A DNA stretch of 64,000 bases, taken from BP-133 sp040756995 (lineage in GTDB: Bacteria; Actinomycetota; Acidimicrobiia; IMCC26256; BP-133). The position numbers and the translations under genes are program-made. Of the stretch, positions 56,400 to 63,103 are shown piece after piece. Every line of letters begins with the position of its first letter. Position 1 is the stretch's first letter. Where the stretch lies: positions 1-64,000 of the forward strand of contig JBFLYK010000034.1 of the NCBI GenBank assembly GCA_040756995.1. The letters run 5' to 3'. The notes beneath the pieces are model-generated. The model saw nothing but the letters and a program-made list of their open reading frames with translations, ran no database searches and was not told where the DNA came from.

Positions 56400-56873
56400 T
56401 CACTCCCGCAACGCCAGGAGCTCGAGGGTGAACCGCTCGAGGAGTTCACCGAGGATCTCCCGGTCCTTCTCGGGCCACGGCTCGAGGATCTCGGCCACCG
56501 TCTTCTGCCACTCGACCCGCATCCGCTGGAGGGCGTCGATGCCGGCCTCGGTCACCTCGAGGAGGATGGCCCGGCCGTCGATCGGGTCCTGGGTGCGGAC
56601 GACGAGTCCGAGCTCCTCGAGCTGGCGGACCTGGCGGCTGACGGTGGGCACGGCCACCCCCAGACCGGCGGCGACGTCGGAGAGCCGCCCGCCCCCGCCG
56701 TCCTGACCCTGGAAGGCCAGGATCTGATTGAGAAGCGGGTAGGCCGACCGCTCCAGCGTCAGACCGCCGCGGGCGGAGACGAGGTCGTGGAGGCGCATGA
56801 GGCTCGCCTGGCGCGTCAGGAGCGCGAGCGACCCCGCGACCATTTCCACGCCCACGTCGTCCGCCGGCAACAT
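56400..56873 (-). CDS. MarR family regulator of the acyl-CoA dehydrogenase operon
   Basis: A 157-residue winged helix protein: LTRQASLMRLHDLVSA, then the recognition region GGRLSDVAAGLGVAVPTVSRQVRQLEELGLVVRTQD and a wing DGRAILLEVTEAG. It should repress its own operon until a ligand, perhaps an acyl-CoA or aromatic acid, binds. ATG 56873 was picked because a TAGATT box lies 8 nt upstream and a 13-bp palindrome spans the start; a TTG further up (56918) is weak. Confidence 0.87.
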   Translation of the reverse strand: MLPADDVGVEMVAGSLALLTRQASLMRLHDLVSARGGLTLERSAYPLLNQILAFQGQDGGGGRLSDVAAGLGVAVPTVSRQVRQLEELGLVVRTQDPIDGRAILLEVTEAGIDALQRMRVEWQKTVAEILEPWPEKDREILGELLERFTLELLALRE

Positions 56874-56887
56874 TTCGCCGAAATCTA
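56872..56887 (-). promoter_or_regulatory. MarR autoregulatory operator with -10 box
   Basis: ATTTCG C CGAAAT (56872-56884) is a perfect palindrome overlapping the MarR start codon, next to TAGATT (56887-56882 on the minus strand). An A/T-rich stretch of about 40 bp follows upstream (56881-56920), unusual for this window. Repressor binding here would block its own transcription. Confidence 0.5.
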
Positions 56888-57005
56888 CTAGTTGTTTGTA
56901 TTGGCTTACTACTGGCAACGACGGTTCACATTCGCCGGGCCTTCAGGCGCGGTTCCGCCCCCGCCAGGGGATCGGCGGGGGCGGAACGGGGAGGAGCGGG
57001 CGGGG

Positions 57006-57599
57006 TCAGCTCTGCTTGACGGCCTCCGCTTCGATCTCGATGGCGACCTTCTTGCCGACGAGGACGCCACCGGTCTCGAGCGCCTGGTTCCAGGACAGGC
57101 CGAAGGCCTCCCGGTCGAGCTCGGCCTTGGCCGAGAAGCCGAGCCGCACGCCGCCCCAGGGGTCGGTGGCGCCGCCCTCGAACGTGAGGTCGAGCGGGAC
57201 CGGCCGGGTCACGCCCTTGATCGTCAGGTCGCCCTCGACGACGTACTGGCCCTGGCCGACCTGGCGGACGGACCGGCTCTGGTAGGTCATCGTGGGCCAG
57301 GCCTCGACGTCGAAGAAGTCGCCGGAGCGGAGGTGGCCGTCGCGCTGCTCGTCACGGGTGTCGATGCTGGCCGTCTGGATCGTGACCGACACCGAGGACT
57401 CCAGCGGGTTCTCGGCGATGTTGACGGTCCCGGCGAAGTCGGAGAACCGGCCCCGCGTCTTCGACACCATCAGGTGGCGGACGGCGAAGCCCACCTGGCT
57501 GTGGCTGGCGTCGAGGGCGTACGTGCCGGCGGCCGGCAGCTCTTCGTTGCCCACGAGGCGGATGGCCGGGTTGCTGGTGGAAGTGGTGGTCGGGCTCAT
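57006..57599 (-). CDS. YceI-like lipocalin-fold protein
   Basis: A 197-residue YceI-domain protein: GTYALDASHSQVGFAVRHLMVSKTRGRF (first strand pair with a conserved DxxHS), then DGHLRSGDFFDVEAWPTMTY and the TIKGVTRPVPLDLTF segment. The fold binds isoprenoid-type lipids such as polyisoprenes. No signal peptide is seen, so it is likely cytoplasmic. GGAGGAG precedes the ATG. It is divergent from a MarR gene with a palindrome between them, so induced expression is probable. Confidence 0.9.
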   Translation of the reverse strand: MSPTTTSTSNPAIRLVGNEELPAAGTYALDASHSQVGFAVRHLMVSKTRGRFSDFAGTVNIAENPLESSVSVTIQTASIDTRDEQRDGHLRSGDFFDVEAWPTMTYQSRSVRQVGQGQYVVEGDLTIKGVTRPVPLDLTFEGGATDPWGGVRLGFSAKAELDREAFGLSWNQALETGGVLVGKKVAIEIEAEAVKQS

Positions 57600-57632
57600 G
57601 CGGACTCCTCCGTTCCGGAAACTGAACTTGAT

Positions 57633-57655
57633 CTTGCAATCGTTGTTGTTGCAAG
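57633..57655. promoter_or_regulatory. Operator between YceI and MarR genes
   Basis: CTTGCAA (57633-57639) and TTGCAAG (57649-57655) are a perfect inverted repeat with a 9-bp spacer; a further GTGCAAG half-site lies at 57680-57686. The position between divergent genes fits MarR binding controlling YceI and itself. Confidence 0.55.
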
Positions 57656-57698
57656 CACTGTACGCCTCAACCGTTGCGCGTGCAAGTTCTATTCCGGC

Positions 57699-57704
57699 TA
57701 TCGT
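57699..57704 (+). promoter_or_regulatory. Putative -10 box of a leaderless promoter
   Basis: TATCGT lies 7 nt before the ATG at 57712 of the MarR gene. It supports ATG rather than the GTG at 57703 as start. Confidence 0.4.
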
Positions 57705-57711
57705 GGATTCC

Positions 57712-58188
57712 ATGGGAGGTCCGCTCGACGATGATCGGCTGACGGCCGTCGGTCTCTTCTTCGAGACCGCCGCCGGGCTCGAACACGCGCTGGGCCGCCA
57801 TCTCGACAGCTACGGGCTGCCCCGGGTCTGGCTCGAGGTGCTGCTGCGGGTGGCCCGATCGCCCCGGGGTCAGCTCCGCATGGCAGATCTGGCCGCCCAG
57901 GTAGCCCTGTCGCCCAGCGGGCTCACCCGGGCGGTCGACAAGATCGAGGAGGCGGGGCTGGTCGCCCGCGTGAGCTGCCCGTCGGATCGGCGGGGGGCCT
58001 TCGTGCAACTCACCGAGGCAGGCCGGGAACGCCTCGAATCAATCATCCCGGCCCACCTGACCCACGTGGAGGAAAGCTTTACCGGGCTGCTCTCCCCAAC
58101 AGAACTGGCCCGTTTCACGGCCACGCTGCGCAAGCTGCGCGACCACCTCAACCCGGGAGCTGCCCAGCTCACCCCCGAGTACCGCTGA
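57712..58188 (+). CDS. MarR family transcriptional regulator
   Basis: A 158-residue winged helix regulator: GLFFETAAGLEHALGRHLDSYGL dimer helix, GQLRMADLAAQVALSPSGLTRAVDKIEEAGLVARVSC recognition and wing region, then SDRRGAFVQLTEAGRERL. It most likely represses the divergent YceI gene and itself through the CTTGCAA palindrome. The ligand is unknown. It converges with the bldC paralogue, 11 bp apart. Confidence 0.88.
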   Translation: MGGPLDDDRLTAVGLFFETAAGLEHALGRHLDSYGLPRVWLEVLLRVARSPRGQLRMADLAAQVALSPSGLTRAVDKIEEAGLVARVSCPSDRRGAFVQLTEAGRERLESIIPAHLTHVEESFTGLLSPTELARFTATLRKLRDHLNPGAAQLTPEYR

Positions 58189-58199
58189 CTGTCAGCGCT

Positions 58200-58397
58200 T
58201 CAGGCCGACTTCTGCTCCTCGAGGTGCCGCATGATCTCGGCGGCGTTGAATCGGCGGTGCCCGCCCAGCGTGCGGATGGCGGAGATCTTGCCGGACTGGG
58301 CCCAGCGGGTGACGGTCTTTGGGTTGACCCGGAAGATCTCAGCGACCTCGTTGGGTGTCAGGAGGGCGGAGGGGTCGATCTGGGGCTGCTCTTGCAT
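58200..58397 (-). CDS. BldC-family DNA-binding protein, second copy
   Basis: A 65-residue MerR-like single domain. LLTPNEVAEIFRVNPKTVTRWAQSG and KISAIRTLGGHRRFNAAEIMRHLEE match BldC throughout the helix-turn-helix and wing. Compared with the copy at 23566-23751 it has a six-residue longer N-terminus (MQEQPQID) and a different C-terminal helix. Both likely act as global regulators binding direct repeats. GGAAGGA precedes the ATG. The two genes lie on opposite strands 35 kb apart. Confidence 0.88.
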   Translation of the reverse strand: MQEQPQIDPSALLTPNEVAEIFRVNPKTVTRWAQSGKISAIRTLGGHRRFNAAEIMRHLEEQKSA

Positions 58398-58535
58398 CGG
58401 GTGTCCTTCCTCATTCGGGGGGTACCGAGACTGGCCTCAGGCACGTTCGCGGCATTCGTCTCATAACGGACAACGCCGGAAACCCGCAGTCATGACGCGG
58501 ACAGTGAGGAAAGTTTTCGGGAAGTCGGACCGGGC

Positions 58536-59978
58536 CTAAACGGGCCAGGCGTCGAGGGTGTCGACGAACTGCTGCCGGATGCGGTCGCTCAGGTCGTCGA
58601 CGTCTTCCGGACCGAGCCCGACGGTGGGGACGGGCGGCAGCACGGCGACGTCGACCGTGCCGGGCCGGGCGACCATCGACGCCCGCCACATGATCTCCCC
58701 GGCGTTGCGGATGACGACGGGCACCACCGGCACCTCGGCCTGGACGGCGATGTGGAAGGCGCCCTTCTTGAACCGGCCCAGCGTCGGGGTGGCCGAGCGC
58801 GTCCCCTCGGGGGCGATGGCCAGGGAGACGCCCGACCGCAGCTTCTCCACCACCGGGGCCAGGGCGGCCCGGCTCTGGGACCGGTCGCCCCGTTCCACGT
58901 AGGCCACCCCGGCCAGGGCGCCCAGGGGGGCGAAGATCGGGTCCCGGGCCAGTTCAGCCTTGGCCACGGCGGTGAAGTCACGCCGCAGGAGCCGGGCGAT
59001 GACGATCACGTCGAAGCTCGACTGGTGGTTGAAGACGAACACCGCCGGCCGATGGGACCAGAGGTGCTCCTCCCCGGTCACCTGGATCTCCACCCCGGCC
59101 AGGCCCATCGCCACCTCGGGGCCGACGGTGGCCACCAGGTTGAGGGCCGCGCTCCGGCTGCGGTTGAGCAGACCGATGCCGAGGCCAACGCCGAGGGTCG
59201 TGGCGATCCCGCCGAGGGCCGCCGCGGTGCGGACGACGGGGACGAGACCGGGGCGGCCCCGGGGCTCGAAGCAGTGGATCGGCCAACCCCGTTCGGCCGC
59301 CACCCGGGCCAGACCCGAGGCCGGGTTGAGCGGTCGGGGCCGGCCGACGGTCTCGAGGAACTCGACGTCCTCGTCGCCGTTGGCGTAGCCGTGGCTCTCG
59401 GCCAGCTTCACGCCGTTCTCAGCGGCGAAGGCGGCCACGGCGTCGGCCTTGTTGCGGCCCCAGAGGACCGGTCCCTCGATGCGGCCGGTGAGGCGCCCGT
59501 CCTCGACTTCGATCTTCGTGCAGAGGACGTGCTCGATGCCCAGATCGGCGGCTAGCGGCCCGGCCTGGAACCTGGTGGCCGAGGAGGCCAGGGCCACCGT
59601 GTGCCCTTTGCGCTGATGGGCCTTCACGATCGCCCGGGCCTCGGGGTAGACGGTGCCCGCCACCCGCTCCCGGAAGAGGCGCTCGCCGAGTTCGAGGAGG
59701 GCCTCCTCCCGGCGGCCCCGGGCCGCCTCGGCGGCGATGGTCATCAGGGCGGTGACGTCGCTCCCCCGCAGCTGCATGTCGAGACCGGCCAGGAGCGAAC
59801 GGACCATCATCTGGGGGTCGACCTTGCGCCGGCGGATGGCGTCGAGAACGAACGCCTCGGCCGAGTAGCCGGCGATGAGCGTGCCGTCGAAGTCGAAGAA
59901 GGCGCCGACCTCGGGGCCTTCCGGGCCGGCCTCGATCTCGGCCAGCAGGAGGCGCAGCTCCTCTTTGGTCTTGCTCAT
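58536..59978 (-). CDS. HAD-IB phosphatase fused to lysophospholipid acyltransferase
   Basis: A 480-residue fusion. Residues about 20-230 are a HAD-IB hydrolase (FFDFDGTL motif I, ALASSATRF motif II, YANGDEDVEFLETVG motif IV). Residues about 245-480 are a PlsC-type acyltransferase with NHQSSFD catalytic His/Asp and EGTRS, plus membrane-associated helix IATTLGVGLGIGLL. It combines phosphate removal with 1-acylglycerol-3-phosphate acylation in phospholipid or triacylglycerol synthesis, as known in actinobacterial proteins. Start overlaps the PlsB-like stop (ATGA). Confidence 0.9.
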   Translation of the reverse strand: MSKTKEELRLLLAEIEAGPEGPEVGAFFDFDGTLIAGYSAEAFVLDAIRRRKVDPQMMVRSLLAGLDMQLRGSDVTALMTIAAEAARGRREEALLELGERLFRERVAGTVYPEARAIVKAHQRKGHTVALASSATRFQAGPLAADLGIEHVLCTKIEVEDGRLTGRIEGPVLWGRNKADAVAAFAAENGVKLAESHGYANGDEDVEFLETVGRPRPLNPASGLARVAAERGWPIHCFEPRGRPGLVPVVRTAAALGGIATTLGVGLGIGLLNRSRSAALNLVATVGPEVAMGLAGVEIQVTGEEHLWSHRPAVFVFNHQSSFDVIVIARLLRRDFTAVAKAELARDPIFAPLGALAGVAYVERGDRSQSRAALAPVVEKLRSGVSLAIAPEGTRSATPTLGRFKKGAFHIAVQAEVPVVPVVIRNAGEIMWRASMVARPGTVDVAVLPPVPTVGLGPEDVDDLSDRIRQQFVDTLDAWPV

Positions 59979-61888
59979 CCCGGGCCCTCCTCGGTGGTGC
60001 GCTCCAGGGCGGCGACGGCCAGGCGCCGCAGGCTGTCGACCCGGTCGACGACCTCCCGCAGCTCAACGGCGAAGGCCTCCCGCCGGCGGGCCAGCTCCCC
60101 GGTCTCCTCGGGATCGGGGCCGGGATCGGCCAGCAGGCCCCGACCACCGGCCAGCGAGATGGCGTTGCGGAACAGCTCCTTGGAGATCGACTCGCCGGAG
60201 TGGATCCGCTGCTGCAGCCGGTACTGGCGGCCAACGCCGATGCACTCGTCGAGGAACGAGGTCTCGTCGACGGGGCCCGGCGGGTGGGCGGCCAGCCGGT
60301 CGGCGACCACCATGTAGGCCTCGAGGAACGAACCGAGCACCCGGTGGCCGAGAAAGAGCGGCAGCTCGGCCAGGCCGGTGGCGATGGCCGTGGGATCAGC
60401 CGCTTTGCGCTCCCAGTCGGGGTCGAGGATGGCCAGCTCGGCCCGCAGCTCCTCGGCGAACTCCGGCTTGGCGGCGAAGAAGAACTCGAACTTGAGCAGG
60501 TCCCGCAGCCGCAGCGCCTCCGCCCAGGCCCGGGCGCCGAGGTCACTGTCTTTGGCGGCTCCCGCCGCCTCTATCAGGGGGACACCCCCTGTCCCCCGGG
60601 CCCCGGGGTGCCCGACCGGCCGCCGGACCAGGTGGAGCAGCACCAGCTCGGTGATGGCCCGGGTGACGAAGAAGTGGATGATCCGGTTGCGGGAGTACGC
60701 CGCCACGAGGTGCTGGTTCTCGCCGATGCCGTAGACCGGTTCGACACCGCCGGTGAAGCGGGTGACGACCCTGGTGCTGACGAGGGCCTCGAGTGCCGGC
60801 TGGAGCCCCCCGGGGGCGGCCAGGTCGACGGTGCCGGCCTGGGGCAGCTTGCGGACGGCGACGTAGTCGAGCAGCGGGTCGAGCACGGAGCGGATCTCGG
60901 CCGGGGTGAGCGCCCGGTCGCCGAGGCCCAGCAGGGCCAGGGTGAGCAGCGACGTGGGCGTGATCGGCGTCACCCGGTTGATGCGGTGGAGGACCTCGAA
61001 GGCGATCTTTTCGGTGGCGAGCTTGCGAACGGTTCGGACCTGCCGGAGCGAGACCGGTTCGGCGAAGTTGATGTAAGCCTTCCCCAGCCGCTGGCCCTGC
61101 GACCGGATGTACTTGAGCATCCAGGCCAGGCTCTCGGCCTTCTTCTCGGCGCCGTGCTCCTCGGCGGCCATGGCCGCCACCTCCTGGAGCTGGTCGTAGG
61201 CGATCGACACCGGCACGAGGAAGACGTCGTCGACGCCCCGTTCCCGGAAGGCCTCGACCAGATAGCTGAGGACGCCGAGGCGGGGTGGGCGGAGCTTGCC
61301 CGTCCGGGACCGGCCGCCCTCCAGGTACCACTCGAGGTTGTAGCGCCGCTCGACGAGGTAGCCGAGGTAGGCCCGTAGGGCCACCTTGTAGACGGCGTCG
61401 TCCTTGATGGACCGGCGGATGAAGACGATGCCGCTGCGCCGCAGGATCGGCCCCATGGGCCAGAACGAGACGTTCACGCCGCCGAGGACGTGGTTGCAGG
61501 GCAGCCCGGCCCGGCCAAGGGCGCCGCGGAGGATGAAGGGGTCGAGATACGACTTGTGGCTGGGGAGGAAGACGAGGGCGTGCCGGTGGTTCAGGGTCCG
61601 GAGACCGTCGAGCGCGTCGGTGTCGACCTCGATGTCGTAGGCCCGGAGGGCGAAGCGGGCCAGCCGGTCGATCGCTCCCAGGGCCAGCTCGCTCTGCACG
61701 GCCACCATCTCGCGGAGCGCGGCCCGGGCCTCCCGCTCGAGGTCGTGGCGGGATCGTGCGAGTTCGGTCGCCAGGCGGCCGAGACTCTCCCGGAAGGCGG
61801 GGCCGGCCACGATCTCGGCCACGACCCGGTCGGGGTCGCGATCGGCGCCGCCGGCGGAAGCCCGAGCGGCGAAGTCGAAGTCGGCCAC
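59975..61888 (-). CDS. PlsB-like glycerol-3-phosphate acyltransferase
   Basis: A 637-residue acyltransferase adding the first acyl chain to glycerol-3-phosphate. Blocks seen are FLPSHKSYLDPFILRGAL (the HxxxxD catalytic motif), GGVNVSFWPMGPILRRSGIVFIRRS, YLEGGRSRTGKLRPPRLG and the DVFLVPVSIAYDQL strand. The N-terminal 110 residues are helical. The C-terminal half (about 350-637) is the PlsB alpha-helical extension, interrupted by a Gly/Pro insert at a GC palindrome (60577-60610). GTG 61888 was chosen; GTG 61894 is also possible. Confidence 0.9.
   Translation of the reverse strand: MADFDFAARASAGGADRDPDRVVAEIVAGPAFRESLGRLATELARSRHDLEREARAALREMVAVQSELALGAIDRLARFALRAYDIEVDTDALDGLRTLNHRHALVFLPSHKSYLDPFILRGALGRAGLPCNHVLGGVNVSFWPMGPILRRSGIVFIRRSIKDDAVYKVALRAYLGYLVERRYNLEWYLEGGRSRTGKLRPPRLGVLSYLVEAFRERGVDDVFLVPVSIAYDQLQEVAAMAAEEHGAEKKAESLAWMLKYIRSQGQRLGKAYINFAEPVSLRQVRTVRKLATEKIAFEVLHRINRVTPITPTSLLTLALLGLGDRALTPAEIRSVLDPLLDYVAVRKLPQAGTVDLAAPGGLQPALEALVSTRVVTRFTGGVEPVYGIGENQHLVAAYSRNRIIHFFVTRAITELVLLHLVRRPVGHPGARGTGGVPLIEAAGAAKDSDLGARAWAEALRLRDLLKFEFFFAAKPEFAEELRAELAILDPDWERKAADPTAIATGLAELPLFLGHRVLGSFLEAYMVVADRLAAHPPGPVDETSFLDECIGVGRQYRLQQRIHSGESISKELFRNAISLAGGRGLLADPGPDPEETGELARRREAFAVELREVVDRVDSLRRLAVAALERTTEEGPG
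60577..60610. repeat. GC palindrome within the plsB-like gene
   Basis: GGGGGACA (60577-60584) and TGTCCCCC (60590-60597) form a perfect inverted repeat around CCCCC, followed by more CCGGGG palindromes. In frame it encodes GARGTGGVP, a Gly/Pro-rich loop unlike the flanking sequence. The core 13-mer GGGGGACACCCCC also occurs at 33937-33949. Confidence 0.45.
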
Positions 61889-61914
61889 GCCCACCAATCT
61901 GGCACGGACGGCGC

Positions 61915-62331
61915 TCAGCCGTGCAGTTGCACTCCGTAGAAGAGGGCCAGGAGGGACGTGAGGCCCGACAGGGCGCCCCAGATGGCGACGGCCTTCCTGG
62001 AGGAGGCATGGGTGTGGAGGGCGGCGCTGACGCCCGCGAGAGCGACGATGACGAGCTTGGCGAAGAGGGTGGCCTGCCAGGCGGTCGTCTGCTGGCCGAA
62101 ATTGGTTTCGCTCAGGTTCCACAGCCCGGTCACGAACAGCACGCCGAACGCCGGCCAGGCGATCCGGTTGAACCGGCGGACCACGGTGCGGGGGACGTCG
62201 GGGCCGAGGGCCCGCAGGCCCGGGACCAGCCCGGCCAGGGTGAGCTGGCCGCCGACCCAGACGGTGGCGGCGAGGACGTGGAGGAAGAGCCGGAGCGTGT
62301 CGGTGTTGACCGGGAGCATGCCCCTGAGCAT
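61915..62331 (-). CDS. CopD-like four-helix membrane protein
   Basis: A 138-residue membrane protein with four predicted helices (about 12-35, 55-70, 80-105, 112-135). FLHVLAATVWVGGQLTLAGLVPGL contains the His and Trp pattern of the CopD domain, and QATLFAKLVIVALAG is the typical third helix. It may relate to copper transport or be a general DUF of the same fold. ATG 62331 and an ATG 12 nt inside both look possible; no clear ribosome site decides between them. Independent of the copper block at 10-18 kb. Confidence 0.75.
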   Translation of the reverse strand: MLRGMLPVNTDTLRLFLHVLAATVWVGGQLTLAGLVPGLRALGPDVPRTVVRRFNRIAWPAFGVLFVTGLWNLSETNFGQQTTAWQATLFAKLVIVALAGVSAALHTHASSRKAVAIWGALSGLTSLLALFYGVQLHG

Positions 62332-62378
62332 GGCGGCCGGGAACGCCGCCGCCGGAATCGCCCTCGGTCAGCGGCGGG

Positions 62379-63005
62379 TCAGGCCGCCCGGACCGCCCGC
62401 AGGAGGCGGACCAGCGGGCGGGAGGCCAGCCAGTCGTGGGGATCGATCTCGGTCTCGAGCTCGCCGTCGTCGTCGAGGACGACGCCGCTGGCGGCCAGCT
62501 CTGCGGGAGTGGCCTCGACCAGCCACTCGGCGAACAGGGCCGGGGCCTGCTCGTGGAGGGTGCGGAGAACCCGGGCCCGATCGACCGGACCCATGAGGGC
62601 GACGGGAATGACTTCGCCGCTGACCTCCCGCCAGATCTCGGCCTGGCCGAGCAGGTCGAGCACCCGCGGCGTCCATCCGCATTCGTGGCGGCGAAGCTTG
62701 CGCAGCCGGCGGACGAGCGGCTGGGCCTCGAGCCAGGCCAGGACCTCCGACCGGGCGTAGTGCCCGGTCAACGGGTCGGGGTCACCGAGGCCGAACTCGG
62801 CCCGCACCTCGGGGTCGGACGCTCCCAGCAGCAGGTCGTTGACCCATTCGGCGTAGAGAACGGGGGCGATCCGTTCGAGGAGATCGAGCACGGCGGCCCG
62901 GTGGTCGGACGGCATCTCGTCGAGCACGAACTCACGGCCGTCGACCGTGCGCCACACCTCGTCCTGGGTCAGCAGCGGGATGTAGGTCTCGCCGAGGATC
63001 CGCAC
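62379..63005 (-). CDS. Unknown protein with an internal duplication
   Basis: A 208-residue soluble protein made of two related units. Unit 1 (about 10-108) runs from PLLTQDEVWRTVDGREF to LAWLEAQPLVRRLRKLRR; unit 2 (about 113-206) runs from VLDLLGQAEIWREVSGEVI to WLASRPLVRLLRAVR. Matching positions include Q-x-E-I/V-W-R-x-V, R-x-x-V-L-x-x-L, AEW-V and LA-R/Q-PLVR-LR. The function is unknown; such short helical repeats may bind a partner protein. The start GTG 63005 lies 8 nt after GGGAGG; upstream GTG 63011 is too close to it. Confidence 0.72.
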   Translation of the reverse strand: MRILGETYIPLLTQDEVWRTVDGREFVLDEMPSDHRAAVLDLLERIAPVLYAEWVNDLLLGASDPEVRAEFGLGDPDPLTGHYARSEVLAWLEAQPLVRRLRKLRRHECGWTPRVLDLLGQAEIWREVSGEVIPVALMGPVDRARVLRTLHEQAPALFAEWLVEATPAELAASGVVLDDDGELETEIDPHDWLASRPLVRLLRAVRAA

Positions 63006-63103
63006 CGTCACAACCTCCCGGGGGCCCGGGCCGGGCCCGTCCAAAGGGGGTAACGGGATTAAGACCGGCCTATGACGGGCTCAACGGAACTTCTGGGAAG
63101 ACT

